Positions 46,507-54,689 are shown, numbered from the stretch's first letter. The stretch is 64,000 nt of DNA from Lucinisca nassula (GCA_963580285.1 OY757023.1:92281108-92345107); one strand, 5' to 3'. A program made the numbers and translations. The notes: generated by a model not told the origin, from the letters alone.

Positions 46507-49500
46507 GAAAACAAATAAGCAAAATAAGCAGTTACTTTGGTTTCAAAGTACGACAAAAAAGCAAGTACGCTTAATTCGCATTAAGGGAAAGGTGCATTCT
46601 AAACTGGTTGCGACTGACATGCAAAGTTGACTCTTACCAGCTATTCATCTTGGCTTTTTGATGCCATTCATTGTTAAAAATTTTATGGCATATATTTCAT
46701 ATGCAAGTTTATTCTTTTACGGCATCGTTACGCTCTGAGGTGATGTCTAAAATGGATTGCAGGCATCTGACTACAATTTCAACAGTTCTATTAAACGATA
46801 CAACTGTATGGATTTTGCTGCTTGTTTTTTTTTATGAATGAGAGCCCTCTGTAAAATGGGTTCACTCTTAAAAGATGTAATTTGCTCCTTCGAAACACGA
46901 TTCTTTTCAATGTAGTACATGTTTTACGGGGAATGGATACACCTTCAGGGGATGCACATCCTGAAAAAAGGCCTTTTGTCTTCCATGTCAAAAGTGGTCA
47001 ACTCTTAAGGAAAGAATTTGCTCCGGAAGAGCAAATCCTTTCCTTTAAGAATAAACCCCTTTTCCAGTGGGACAAGAAAAGCGAACAGTGAGTCCCAAAG
47101 GTTGTCTCCCTTAAAATCTGCCGTATGTGCCAATTCCGTTTTAAAAGAGAAAGTATGAAAAGAGTTGTTGCCTCAGAAGGTGAACCCATTCTACCTAATA
47201 AGATGTGACAAACGTGAACTTTCTATAAGAGAAGTTTGGGTTAATTTGTTACAACGGTTGCTTTGCTACAAACTAAATTTCATTAAATATCCCCCATAAT
47301 AATGTTAGCTGTTTACCTTGATTTATCATAATCTTGTCTTAATTTTCTCAATAGAGCTTGAACTGCTGCCCTGTCAATGCTAATCTTAGACCGTAGAGGA
47401 TCATTCCTATGCACGACAACCTGTTTTTAAACAAAATTTTATTAATTGATTATCCTATATTACACAAGGTCAACCAATATTCAAAATCATTAATCATGTT
47501 TTTAATTGCGTCAATTAATAAAATTGTCATTAATCAAGTAATTTCGTATTGGCCCAGTTACAGGTCCGAGGTCTGCTGTATTGGCACGAGGCCGAAGGCC
47601 GAGGCCAATACAGCTGACTGAGGACCTGTAACTGGACCAATACGAAATTATTTGATTAATAACATCATATTATTACGATATACATAATTATTCCTACGAT
47701 ATTTTATTTGGTATGATATTGATAGAGTTAAACGGCAGTCTGAAGTCAAGGTCAATTGGTCGTTTAACCCAATCTCACTGTTTCGATGTAGCCGAACACT
47801 TTAAATCAGTCACTGTAGATTATCGCTAGAACATCTAGGTTAGCTAAGCGTGCTCTATAATATAATTCTTTTTACAATGTTATGCCTCAGAATTTGTCGT
47901 ATAACAATTGTACAAGTATCATGTTTTTGTACGATTTATTGTTTTAGTGTCAATTCTTAATGGAATCAAAAATGAATGTTTTGAAAAAATAATAGTTCCG
48001 GATCGTTTATAACGAATGTGCCTGTCTCCATATCCAAAGAAGATGCAAACATCCGAGTAATAAATTTACCCGTTGGTAAATTTAAAAACATAAAAAATGG
48101 TGAGGACGGTTACCAGGATGGTCACCATACTCTACCGAACTGAGCACATTTATAAAATGTTGGGTTTTGCTATGCTGAACATAACATACATCATTCCAAG
48201 TTGAGTTTGTGTGTGTGTGAATTTGGGTTTAACGGCGCTTTCAACAATGTTTCAGTCATATCACGACGATGTCTGGTTGTGCCAGCGAGCTCAATGCTCA
48301 CTTTCATAGTGCTGCCTCACTGAAGTATCATGTCCCAGACACATTACATTATACCTAACCAAGTCACTTTATCCTGACACTGGGTCGACCAGTCCTAGCT
48401 CTACCCCGTAAATCTGAGTGCCAAGCGAGGAGCAGCTAGTACCATTTTAACGACTTTGGTATGTCGCGGCCCGCGGTCGAACCCGTGACCTCCCGATCCC
48501 CGGAGCAGACACTCTACCAACTGAGCTATCGGGGCCGGTCATATTCCAAGTTGAGGTGGACAAATTAATAACCCCGGTGGCAGTTTACATCGGCATGTTG
48601 TTGTTCGATCCTTAAAAATGTTAGACGCGAAATACGCGTTTTAACTCACTGGTATAATATTTTTGTATGCACACAAATCAATGGACAACCTCATAGCTAA
48701 TAAAACACCTTTTAAAGTATATGGGTTTTCTGAATTTGGATTGGTTATAACGTTGCTGGAACGCTAGTCAAAATGTCGAAATACTAATTTGGAATTCTTA
48801 CAGTATACTTAAGAAAATTCTGCAAGGACAGTACAAAGGATAAGAGAAAAAGATATACTGAAAAATAAATGAAAGTTTGGACAGGTTAAAACTCACTAGC
48901 AGAAATTCAAGACGTGCAATAAAAATGAGGAACAATTTCTGCTTCACTGTTTCACAAAAACTGCCTGTACAACCAATAAATATAAGGTCTAAGGTGACCG
49001 TGATCCCTTTAAACCCTTAAGCGTTTAGTCCGTAGCTTCCAGTGGTTGGAGTATGTGTGCTCCAAACCTGAGATGCAGGTATGTCACTAAATCAGGTGAG
49101 ACAATGAGTGCCCTTCTGTTCCAGTTATGTCCACATCTTTGTAATATGTCAATACGCAATGCTTCCGCAGATAAAATGATAAGATTATTTATTTGATACG
49201 TAATTGTACTTTGGCTGAAAACCTGAAATCTTGTCAAGCATAATTTGAAATATACTACATTGAGTTTGTTAAAGAGGCCTGTCGTATCCTATTAAATCTG
49301 GGATTGGTGGAGCACCATATGCTAAATCCTTCACATGATGTCTACAGCTGCAGTTACCTGATTATAATCAGCATTTAACTTTGTATCATTGTATATCCAG
49401 TCTGGATAGCCGATTCTAGGTTCGAGAAAATCTACCTACAGAGAAAAGAACATATATTTATTCAGTGCATGCAAGTGTTTTTGTTTTTTGTTTTTTTTTT

Positions 49501-52500
49501 CAGAAAGCGATATTGCATCAAGCTGTTGTTAATAGAGAAGATAAATACATAATAAAAGTTATAAAACATTGTTTATTTTCAAACATTTTAAGTCTAAGTA
49601 CGTGTACGGCAAACCCATATAATACGCTACTGGGGTGTAATGTAATTCATACTTCAATGAATACATGATGTCAAGTGACGTCACATGACCATTTAGTGAC
49701 TTCAAAATTTGACTGGACGTTCGTAGCATTATCACGTCAATGCCGCTGGTTTGTTGTTAATTAAGAAACTGCGTAAAAATAATTTCTTGTTACAATTTTG
49801 TGTCATGCAAGATTAATCCTTAAATTGCTGTTATAAATAATGTAAACATAGGCAAATGTACACATCTGCAATGAATTTTATTTTTCTGATATTTAACGAC
49901 TTTTGAAAAGAATTATAAATCCTACTTTATTAAATATCAGAGAAATGAAAGTTATTTCTTGAACAGTAATTAATTGGTACGCTGAGCATTGGTCCAACAT
50001 ACATGCATATTTTAACTGTATTAACGCGAATCCGAAGCGTATTGTATTGCTGCCTGCTGACAACGATTGCGGACAATTCATAAATGCATACAATTTGGCT
50101 AATTTTCTTTTCGGCAGGAGAAATACATTGAAGACCACAACCAATGGCCCAGGTCTACTATATTGTGATTAGAACGTTTATCGGAAACGATATCTTTCCC
50201 AAATATTATACAATATGATATGGCACGAGTGCTGAAAACGTAAATATAAAGCAAAATTTGTAGATCACCTTTTCCCGCGCAAACGTTTTAGTTTTGTTTT
50301 CCATCCAGCTTAATTCACTTATCATTTCTTTAAATGATTCCCTGAGGTGTGCTATCATTACTGCCACCTAAAATGTACATTAGAAAACAGACGATGAGAG
50401 AAATTGAGGATATTTGAATTTTTCAGTCTAAGATCGATTTTATTTCACCGAATGAACCCTAAAAAGTATTCTATCACGAGTGGAAAAACCACGAGTGAGA
50501 ATACAGTTTTTGGTATTCATGAGTGAATTAAAATTGATCTGACACTGAAAAAATATCAAATTATATTATGCTCCAAATTGCAATTATAAATGCAACCAGT
50601 GCTTCAGCTGAAGTGCACGACCCGCCGGATGCTTTTAGCTTTATGAGTGTTACCAAATATGGGTATGGCGGCCATTTTGGTCATGTGATCTGGACATAAA
50701 ACGGTTCCCCCAATAAATGCGCCTTATCGTAAGGAGCAAAAATATATCTTATACTTTAGTACTGTATTCTGAATCGTTTGCAGGATAAAATCCAACACAA
50801 AAGCATATGTGTCAAAGTTTGACCTAGGCACAAAGAAGGTCAAGGTCAACCCAGGGTCACCATTTTAGCAATTTATGATGGGCCTACGTTCCAGATGCTA
50901 TTTATCAAGTTTCGTGGAAATCTGCACAGTGGTTCTGGAGAAGACTATTTTTTAAGGTTTTTACCAAATATTGCTTGGCGGCCATTTTGGTCATGTGACC
51001 TGGACCCCATGAGGAAATTTTGGTTTCCCCCATCCCGTAGAGGCTCCATATGAAATTTGACTTCAATCGGCCCAACGATTTCCGAGGAGAAGCAGTTAAA
51101 AAATTTTCACATTTTTCGCCTCGGCGAAGCTATACTAAATGGAATGTAATATTTCGCAAGTTCATTGATAAGATCTCATTGATATCTATCAGTATGGCAA
51201 AAATTGTTTAAATATTCCAAGCGGTTAAGTCACTATCACCAATTTTCACAAACGGGTTACGGACGGACAGATAGACAGACCATATATGGCTTGGCGGCCA
51301 TTTTGGTCATGTGTCCTGGACCCCATGAGCAATTTTTGGTTTCCCCCATCCCATAGAGGCTCCATATGAAATTTGATTTCAATCGGCCCAACGGTTTCCG
51401 AGGAGAAGCAGTTCGAAAATTTTCACATTTTTCGCCTCGGCGAAGCTATACTAAATGGAATGTAATATTTCGCAAGTTCATTGGTTAGATCTCATTGATA
51501 TCTATCAGTATGCCAAAAATTGTTTAAATATTCCAAGCGGTTAAGTCACTATCACCAATTTTCACAAACAGGTTACGGACGGACAGACAGACAAACCATA
51601 TATGGCTTGGCGGCCATTTTGGTCATGTGACCTTGACCCCATGAGCAAATTTTGGTTTCCCCTATCCCATAGAGGCTCCATATGAAATTTGACTTCAATC
51701 GGCCCAACGGTTTCCGAGGAGAAGCAGTTCAAAAATGTTCGAAAATTTTCACATGTTTCGCCTCGGCGAGGCTATACTAAATGGAATGTAATATTTCGTA
51801 AGTTCATTGGTTAGATCTCATTGATATCTATCAGTATGCCAAAAATTGTTTAAATATTCCAAGCGGTTAAGTCACTATCACCAATTTTCACAAACGGGTT
51901 ACGGACGGACCCAAAGAAGGTCAAGGTCAACCCAGGGTCACCATTTTAGCAATTTATGATAGGCCTACATCCCAGATGCTTTTTATCAAGTTTCGTGGAA
52001 ATCTGCCCAGTGGTTCTGGAGAAGACTATTTTTGAAGGGTTTTTACCATATATGGCTTGGCGGCCATTTTGGTCATGTGACCTGGACCCCATGAGCACAT
52101 GAGCAAATTTTGGTTTCCCTATCCCATAGAGGCTCCATATGAAATTTGACTTCAATCGGCCCAACGGTTTCCGAGGAGAAGCAGTTCGAAAATTTTCACA
52201 TTTTTTCGCCTCGGCGAGGCTATACTAAATGGAATGTAATATTTCGCAAGTTCATTGGTTAGATCTCATTGATATCTATCAGTATGCCAAAAATTGTTTA
52301 AATATTCCAAGCGGTTAAGTCACTATCACCAATTTTCACTTACGGGTTACGGACGGACAGACAGACAAACCATATATGGCTTGGCGGCCATTTTGGTCAT
52401 GTGACCTTGACCCCATGAGCAAATTTTGGTTTCCCCCATCCCATAGAGGCTCCATATGAAATTTGACTTCAATCGGCCCAACGGTTTCCGAGGAGAAGCA

Positions 52501-54091
52501 GTTCAAAAATGTTCAAAAATTTTCACATTTTTAGCCTCGGCGAGGCTATACTAAATGGAATGTAATATTTCGTAAGTTTATTGGTTAGATCTCATTGATA
52601 TCTATCAGTATGCCAAAAATTGTTTAAATATTCCAAGCGGTTAAGTCACTATCACCAATTTTCACAAACGGGTTACGGACGGACAGACAGAATGACAGAC
52701 TGACAGACTGACAGATTGACAGAATGACACGGTGATTTTAGGGCACTCTTAGAAAAAACCGACTTCAGTCGGTTGCTTTTTCTGCGGGTAGTGCAATTCT
52801 AAAGCGTCAGTCGTCACCGCAGAGAACAATGATTTTTCCAAGTCGATTTAGAGGTGCTCAGCGTGGTAAATGTTTATAATACTGCGTGCAAACTGTAAGT
52901 TTGCACCTGGAAAACAGCTTGGAATGTTCTTTTAACAAATGGTTCTCTTGAAATTTAAAAAACAAATTTACGCTGTTGTTAAGTTTGCATTATTTACGTT
53001 GCATATGCGCTAGAAGTGACACCACCAACGTCGCATACCAACGCCTAACCTGCCTGACATCATTTCTTACACACATTAATAGTGTTCAGTTAACTGACAT
53101 CTATCAAACAGAGAATATATGTTAATTTTTGATGATGCATCAAAGTAGAAATGGAGGTGAAAATAAAAATCGTGATTTCGAGCCGAAATAAGAATCAAAG
53201 GACTGATAGTCCTAAGAGTCTGCTAGCTTGCACAATACTGATGTAGTACTGTCTATATTCTCTGTAAACACATGACCTGTAAAGTAGATTCCATTCAAAT
53301 TCTACAACATATGAGCTCTGTGAAATATACCAACCTTCTGGATATTGTACTTCCTGAAAAGAAGACTTTCTTAAAATACTTTTAACATCTGCTGGTAAGC
53401 GCCTGCGCTTGACAAATCTGACCTCAGGGATAAGTCTCAGGTGGATTTCAGACTACACCGTAAGATGATTTATAGCTAGCCCGGACAAATACGAACACAC
53501 AAACAATTTAGCCATAAACTGGAAGCATAATAAAATCATTTCTCTTCTATTTTATTTCTTCCTTCACTAAAATTCAATTTCATTATCTGCATCTTAATAT
53601 ATAGAGCAATGCAATTACTGAACTTATTATATTTTATATATTCCAATGAAGTTTTATTACCTGATTAATGCTCCAGTTCATACATATATAACACTTGATG
53701 TAGCTCCACGATTTTATTATATAACCGTTTCATTCACTTCGCTCCGAATTACCGTCTTGAAAAACAAATAGCGCGTGTATTTTTCTGCATCGAATTTTAA
53801 AGTTGCTATTACAAATTGCATTATCTAAATCAATTTCGTTACAATCATGTTAGCGAAATAATATGCGATTATTCAATTCATTTAAGTAGCCCTTTAAGTT
53901 GGCAATGATTCGCCAAAATTATACATTTGACCAATTTCTATGTAGCACAAATTGCAGCTTACATCATCTTTTGCCTCTTTTGTGAAATACTTAGCTGCGA
54001 ACAATCTTCCGACAACTTGCTGCATAGCAAACATTATATGTTCTCCGCAAAACTGCCATCTTGGAGATTGAGAAGCACTGCCAGTGATAGC
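23067..54091 (-). CDS. Neprilysin/ECE-like M13 zinc metallopeptidase, C-terminal half (12 of 13 exons used per transcript)
   Basis: M13 enzymes are mostly type II membrane ectopeptidases that cut small peptides. The exons, in transcript order, are 53963-54091, 50269-50367, 49358-49435, 47317-47420, then either 44742-44800 or 44094-44152, then 40549-40600, 39029-39096, 36445-36578, 33256-33321, 32108-32203, 27777-27853 and 23067-23166. All junctions use GT...AG and the phases agree, giving 353 codons plus stop. Zinc ligands and catalytic residues are present: HEITH, ENIAD, His and Arg of HSLGIYR, and the NAYY substrate motif. The protein ends KKCSVW, as the family does. Full-length members have 700-770 residues, so the cytoplasmic tail, membrane segment and first half of the ectodomain are missing and presumably lie beyond the window. 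Introns are filled with MITEs, SINEs and R3. The closest M13 subfamily cannot be settled by eye. Confidence 0.9.
23597..23959 (-). mobile_element. SINE type B, tRNA-derived, 13-bp target duplication
   Basis: CAACACAGAACTG at 23597-23609 and 23947-23959 flanks the SINE. On the minus strand the head is GGCCCCGATAGCTCAGATGG with B box GGTTCGATCCC; the tail is (CA)n. Confidence 0.85.
23960..24050 (+). repeat. R1 fragment
   Basis: CAGACTAGCTATAGCTAGGCCTCATCAGTG resembles the R1 middle (cited in part). Confidence 0.5.
24058..24330. mobile_element. Hairpin MITE, family B
   Basis: GGCGTCCAACATGGTG near the left, the core palindrome at 24162-24222 (GCCTCAATGAGGC centre), and the right end CACGGACTTGTTAGCGTGATG. 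Confidence 0.75.
24350..24955. mobile_element. Three adjoining SINE type A pieces
   Basis: A minus-strand 3' fragment (24355-24450), a nearly full plus-strand copy (24450-24755, ending CAAATCAATCAAACAAA) and a minus-strand 5' part (24756-24955, ending CAATGGGCGGGGG). They are arranged as nested or head-to-head insertions. Confidence 0.65.
25040..25207 (-). mobile_element. SINE type C
   Basis: GAGTGGGTGAGTGTTAGAG, GGGACCTCGGTTTAAGGACC and CTACACCACGGAGACTTCC match the 18400-18570 copy. Confidence 0.7.
25375..26960 (+). repeat. Cluster of R3 copies
   Basis: At least three incomplete copies in the same direction, at about 25740-26060, 26096-26480 and 26485-26935, plus a piece at 25375-25475. 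Landmarks are CTCCAGCATTTCAGTGGTTT, GTGGCCACATAAAATCGATT (with variants), CCGTTCCAAGGCGGTTCTTC and GGGAAAGTAACTGTC. Poly(C) runs vary between copies. Confidence 0.7.
27036..27310. mobile_element. Hairpin MITE, family A, complete
   Basis: The ends CATCACGAAAACACGCCTAT and ATAGGCGTGTTTGCGTTATG are present, with the core at 27147-27205. Confidence 0.8.
27491..27731. mobile_element. Hairpin MITE, family A, core mostly deleted
   Basis: The left end CGAAAACATGCCCATAT and right end TATAGGCGTGTTTTCGTAATG are intact; between the arms only TACTCGTTAGAATATCTGAAGCC remains. Confidence 0.7.
27777..27853 (-). CDS. M13 peptidase exon with WC and HSxGxYR motifs
   Basis: Reads [15 protein letters not shown] then [10 protein letters not shown] and the first two bases of Arg. 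The acceptor is TTGTAG, the donor GTATCT; phase 0 in, phase 2 out. The His and Arg spaced six residues apart are the transition-state and substrate-binding pair of the family; the common Pro of HSPG is Leu here. Confidence 0.92.
27894..28225. mobile_element. MITE with CAGTCGAACTTC ends
   Basis: CAGTCGAACTTCAATGGCTCG at the left and CGAGCCATCGAAGTTCTACTG at the right are complementary. The centre (28036-28093) is a TGTGTACTCATTAGAATCGCCTC / GAGGCGAATCTAATGAGTACACA palindrome (cited in parts) related to the family A/B core. It abuts a family B MITE directly. Confidence 0.75.
28226..28556. mobile_element. Hairpin MITE, family B, with duplicated core palindrome
   Basis: The ends are CATCACGATAAGAAGTCCGT and CACGGACATGTTTTCCTAATG. 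Two consecutive core palindromes (28338-28391 and 28392-28447) share the sequence TATTGTGGGTACTCGTTAG. Confidence 0.8.
28690..29460. repeat. R6 repeat with internal GGGGAGGTAAATCG hairpin, split by a SINE
   Basis: The hairpin GGGGAGGTAAATCG ... CGATTTACCTCCCC lies at 29341-29401. Flanking sequence, including TCGGAAACCCGACGTCA, recurs inverted at 31740-32040. Confidence 0.65.
28858..29191 (+). mobile_element. SINE type A, 14-bp target duplication
   Basis: ATTGTCGGAAACCC at 28858-28871 and 29178-29191 brackets a complete type A SINE with an (AAAC)n tail. The empty-site sequence is visible in the R6 copy near 31980-32000. Confidence 0.9.
29580..29863. mobile_element. Hairpin MITE, family A, complete
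   Basis: The ends CATAACGAAAACACGCCTAT and TATAGGCGTGTTTTCGTGATG are present; the core at 29688-29746 is nearly perfect. Confidence 0.85.
29945..30250 (+). mobile_element. SINE type A
   Basis: CCGCCCATAGGGGCTTGAAG through AATCTCAAATCAAACAAAA; about 95% like the 28858 copy by eye. Confidence 0.8.
30949..31515. mobile_element. Family A MITE interrupted at its core by an R3 piece
   Basis: The left half CATTATGAAAACATGCCTAC ... GAACCGCCTCATCGAGG stops at about 31092, R3 sequence follows (31093-31410), and the MITE right half resumes with CTATATTTTAGAGCC and ends GACGTGTTTTCGTGATG. The right arm of the palindrome is lost. Confidence 0.7.
31740..32045. repeat. R6 repeat, inverted copy
   Basis: The GGGGAGGTAAATCGTCGG / CCAACGATTTACCTCGCC hairpin at 31762-31844, and GGGTTTCCGACAGTATATCG, match 28840-29410 in reverse without the SINE. 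Confidence 0.65.
32108..32203 (-). CDS. M13 peptidase exon AYQKW...FFINEAQ
   Basis: 32 codons, phase 0 to 0: [20 protein letters not shown], then [10 protein letters not shown]. The acceptor is TTCAAG, the donor GTAAAT. The AYQ-W-G-E-LPG-LFF-AQ pattern is a standard M13 block. Confidence 0.93.
32367..32637. mobile_element. Hairpin MITE, family A
   Basis: The ends CATTACGAAAACACGCCTAT and TATAGACGTGTTTTCGTGACG are present; the left core arm is shortened. Confidence 0.75.
32640..33250. other. Intron sequence, no further feature
   Basis: Intron of the M13 gene. A plus-strand 76-codon frame at 32828-33058 has no domain and no splice support. Confidence 0.4.
33256..33321 (-). CDS. M13 peptidase exon with ENIADNGG zinc-ligand motif
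   Basis: 22 codons, phase 0 to 0: [20 protein letters not shown] then FR. The Glu of ENIAD is the third zinc ligand and the Asp is catalytic. The acceptor is TTTACAG, the donor GTAGAT. Confidence 0.95.
33830..34400 (+). repeat. R3 copy with long poly(C)
   Basis: TGCTCCAGCACTTCAGTGG, GTAGCCACGTAAAAACGATT, a C run at 34104-34120, CCAAGGCGGTTCTTCTGTCG and ATCGATTCCTGATCATTGCC. Confidence 0.7.
34400..35330. other. Intron sequence with one small palindrome
   Basis: CTGAAAGATAGTAAACTATCTTTCAG at 34804-34829 (perfect, short). No exon or known repeat was recognised. Confidence 0.4.
35335..35770 (-). repeat. R3 fragment
   Basis: GAAGTGAAGACAATGATC, CGGGAAAGAAAAATACAC and GCTTAAATCGATTTAACGTG mark a diverged minus-strand copy. 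Confidence 0.55.
35925..36207 (-). mobile_element. SINE type D
   Basis: On the minus strand it begins GCCCGCGTCGGTAGCTCAGT, has a GGTTCGATA-like B box near 36140-36150, and ends with a GACTCCGCCGTTAAACTCC body end, as at 22687-22960. Confidence 0.65.
36445..36578 (-). CDS. M13 peptidase exon GRKFDKNG...WW
   Basis: 134 nt, phase 1 in, phase 0 out: completes Gly, then [30 protein letters not shown] and VVPGTGNMT. The acceptor is CAACAG, the donor GTTTGT. The WW and the Cys of AQCI are conserved in the family. Confidence 0.93.
36690..36945. mobile_element. Hairpin MITE, family B, decayed
   Basis: AACAAGTCCGTGTAATG at the left and ATATGTTGTCGTAATG at the right; the core TACTCGTTAAAACTGCCGAAATGAGG is badly mutated. 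Confidence 0.6.
37134..37420. mobile_element. Hairpin MITE, family B, with duplicated core centre
   Basis: The ends CATTACGATAACATACCCGTG and CACGGACGTTTTAGCGTGATG are present; the centre reads GCCTCATTGAGGCGGTCAATGAGGCGG, a small tandem repeat of the loop. Confidence 0.75.
37700..38135 (-). repeat. R1 satellite, about 1.7 units, minus strand
   Basis: TGAGGGTCAATGATGGGCC at 37730 and TGAGGGTCACTTATGGGGCC at 37991; each is followed by GGCCGAAACTAACTAG-like sequence and CCCTTTTATAGAACATATT. Confidence 0.75.
38135..39020. other. Intron sequence, mostly featureless
   Basis: One decayed GGCGTCTGATC-type palindrome at 38365-38415; nothing else recognised. Confidence 0.4.
39029..39096 (-). CDS. 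M13 peptidase catalytic exon with HEITH
   Basis: 68 nt, phase 1 in, phase 1 out: [20 protein letters not shown] then DS and one base of Gly. HExxH supplies two zinc ligands and the general base. The acceptor is AAACCAG, the donor GTATGT. Confidence 0.96.
39330..39850 (-). repeat. R3 copy, minus strand
   Basis: AGGAATTGATACAATTAAC, CCGCCT-like CGCCTTGGAACGGTCAG, CTTAAATCGATTTTACGTGG, and ends near AGCATCAGGCACCAACCGAC. Confidence 0.75.
40255..40400 (+). repeat. R3 3' fragment
   Basis: GACTGTCCTTTTGGCTTTCC and TTAATTGTATCTATTCCTGA. Confidence 0.6.
40549..40600 (-). CDS. M13 peptidase exon [16 protein letters not shown]
   Basis: 52 nt, phase 1 in, phase 1 out by junction counting (two bases complete Thr, two bases begin Ser). 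The FPA-ILQ-PF motif is universal in M13 and sits between NAYY and HExxH. The acceptor is TTTCAG, the donor GTAAGT. Confidence 0.94.
41248..41526. mobile_element. Hairpin MITE, family A
   Basis: The ends CATCACGAAAACACGCCTAT and TATAAGCGTGTTTTCGTAATG are present; the core right arm is degraded. Confidence 0.75.
41530..44090. other. Large intron, no exon or clear repeat seen
   Basis: Intron between the NAYY-type exons and the FPAAILQ exon. Small frames at 42014-42253, 42679-42870 and 43743-43961 have no recognised domain or splice context. Confidence 0.4.
44094..44152 (-). CDS. M13 alternative exon, copy b (DAYY)
   Basis: 59 nt: one base completes Arg, then [19 protein letters not shown], then one base of Thr. 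The acceptor is TTGCCAG, the donor GTGAGA. It differs from copy a in two of 19 residues (I for R, D for N), although many third codon positions differ, so the duplication is old and the protein is under constraint. The Asp replaces the Asn of the family's NAYY/NAFY motif, which contacts the substrate backbone in neprilysin. Confidence 0.92.
44235..44610 (+). repeat. R3 copy in the intron between the alternative exons
   Basis: GAAGAATCGATTTAAGCC, CCGTTCCAGGGCGGTACGTC, GTTTCTTTCCCTTTGGTGTC. Confidence 0.65.
44742..44800 (-). CDS. M13 alternative exon, copy a (NAYY)
   Basis: 59 nt, same boundaries and phase as copy b: [19 protein letters not shown]. The acceptor is AATAG with a weak pyrimidine tract, the donor GTAAGA. 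It carries the canonical substrate-binding Asn-Ala. It is first in transcript order, 589 bases before copy b. Confidence 0.93.
45205..45440 (+). repeat. R3 scrap followed by a SINE type A-like scrap
   Basis: GTGGCCACGTAAAATCGATT, then GAGACGTTGCTTACAATTTT and CCGACATTGAGATGAAATGA, which match the type A 3' body in reverse. Confidence 0.5.
45620..45725 (+). repeat. R3 3' fragment
   Basis: GTTATTTCATGTTTGTGTTTC ... GATGTATCGATTCCTGATTA. Confidence 0.6.
45820..46315 (+). repeat. R1 satellite, two full units
   Basis: Unit starts at 45826 and 46077 (251 bp apart), about 97% alike by eye; the second ends at CCGCAACACATTCCCACA. Confidence 0.9.
46320..46850. other. Intron sequence with poly(A) and AAC-rich tract
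   Basis: AACAACAACAAAACAACAC and A runs at about 46430-46515; no gene. Confidence 0.5.
46850..47110. mobile_element. Foldback element, AAGGAAAGAATTTGCTCC type
   Basis: TCTTAAGGAAAGAATTTGCTC and GAGCAAATCCTTTCCTTTAAG form a hairpin at about 47002-47060. GTTCACTCTTAAAAGATG at 46860 may be another arm. Related to 22010-22200. Confidence 0.6.
47317..47420 (-). CDS. M13 peptidase exon VVVHRNDP...LRQDYDKS
   Basis: 104 nt, phase 0 in, phase 2 out: [20 protein letters not shown], then [12 protein letters not shown]. It joins in frame to WxMSPAQ of either alternative exon. The acceptor is AAACAG, the donor GTAAAC. Family conservation here is weak, so the call rests on frame and splice fit. Confidence 0.85.
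47530..47660. repeat. 130-bp foldback palindrome
   Basis: TTAATCAAGTAATTTCGTAT ... ATACGAAATTATTTGATTAA outer arms, CCAGTTACAGGTCC / GGACCTGTAACTGG inner arms, GCCGAAGGC centre. Confidence 0.8.
48193..48555 (-). mobile_element. SINE type B, 13-bp target duplication
   Basis: ATTCCAAGTTGAG at 48193-48205 and 48543-48555. The minus-strand tRNA-like head GGCCCCGATAGCTCAGTTGG is at 48537; the tail is CACACACAAA. Confidence 0.9.
48560..49350. other. Intron sequence, nothing recognised
   Basis: No exon or repeat; a 70-codon minus-strand frame at 49025-49237 has no domain and no matching splice phase. Confidence 0.4.
49358..49435 (-). CDS. M13 peptidase exon [14 protein letters not shown]
   Basis: 26 codons, phase 0 to 0: [20 protein letters not shown] then NADYNQ. 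IGYPDxI is a strong M13 block. The acceptor is CTGTAG, the donor GTAACT. Confidence 0.93.
49440..50260. other. Intron sequence, nothing firm
   Basis: CATACTTCAATGAATACAT at 49648 and GTGACGTCACATGACC at 49674 recur near 54180, 56220-56340 and 59535-59590, so part of it is another dispersed repeat. Confidence 0.4.
50269..50367 (-). CDS. M13 peptidase exon ...[15 protein letters not shown]
   Basis: 33 codons, phase 0 to 0: [16 protein letters not shown], then [15 protein letters not shown]. The L-WMD/E-x-T-K-x-x-A-x-x-K block is typical. The acceptor is TTTTAG, the donor GTGATC. Confidence 0.93.
50640..52790 (+). mobile_element. Pearl/Helentron-like tandem array
   Basis: Units beginning GGCTTGGCGGCCATTTTGG start at about 50974, 51289, 51604, 52053 and 52378 (spacing about 315, 315, 449, 325). 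Each contains GGCCCAACGGTTTCCGAGG and CGCCTCGGCGA, and four of the five end at GGGTTACGGACGGAC, three of these continuing into an (ACRG)n microsatellite. A CAAAGAAGGTCAAGGTCAAC segment at 50832 and 51911 marks a higher-order insert. A terminal ACCGACTTCAGTCGGT hairpin lies at 52760-52775. Bivalve pearl-type elements are known for tandem cores next to ACRG microsatellites and are classed with Helitron/Helentron relatives; the assignment is by structure only. Confidence 0.65.
52800..53950. other. Intron sequence, nothing recognised
   Basis: An open block with splice-like borders near 53278-53356 (minus strand) was examined and is not M13-like. Otherwise AT-rich. Confidence 0.4.
53963..54091 (-). 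CDS. M13 peptidase, most 5' exon found
   Basis: 43 codons, phase 0 to 0: [35 protein letters not shown], then KDD. It has the conserved Arg-Trp..Cys and the VGRLF/Y..KxF block. The acceptor is TTGTAG, the donor GTAAGC. No upstream exon could be identified in 54092-64000. Confidence 0.92.
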
Positions 54092-54204
54092 CTACAACAA
54101 TATAAGCTAGAATTATTCCGCTGCAAGCGGAACTATTTGCATTCTCAGTGTATTTACTTAAGAAATTAATGTGATTTGTTCAATGTTCATTGAAGTATGA
54201 ACAG

Positions 54205-54262
54205 CACAGGGTCACAAGCAAATTAAGGGAAAGACCTTAACTTTGCTCGTGACCCATATTGT
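54205..54262. repeat. GGTCACRAGCAAA palindrome, copy 1
   Basis: GGTCACAAGCAAATTAAGGG ... CTTAACTTTGCTCGTGACC (imperfect). Copy 2 is at 57288-57354. Confidence 0.7.
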
Positions 54263-54689
54263 TCCTAATACGATGAATAAATTACCTTTAATACTTATAT
54301 TTACATTATTTCCATTCCATCATAAGGCGAAATATAGACTACACAATGGGACAATGGTCATTTTAAATGATTCTTTCTCGACCTTAACAAGGCCAATCCT
54401 ATTATGTTATACTTGATGTTAAAACTATGAAACTGAAGTCTAATATAAGCTATGTTATATATAATTGTAAAATGAAGTTGTTCTTATGTTATTAACTCAA
54501 AAGTGAAAAAAAAAAGTTTTAACATTTTTTAATTCATCTTTTTACTATTTGTTTTAAATAGAGCCATTTTCATTGGATATCCATCACAAGTACATGCTGT
54601 ACAATATTTTATCACCGTTTTTTAACCTTGTTCAAAATATTGAATTTGCATGTTTTTATTGGAACGAAATTAAGTAGTAATTCTAAAGA

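Noticed and set aside
53278..53356. Possible extra M13 exon ([12 protein letters not shown]...)
   Set aside because: Open frame with splice-like ends, but exons 54091-53963 and 50367-50269 already join in frame and the residues match no M13 block.
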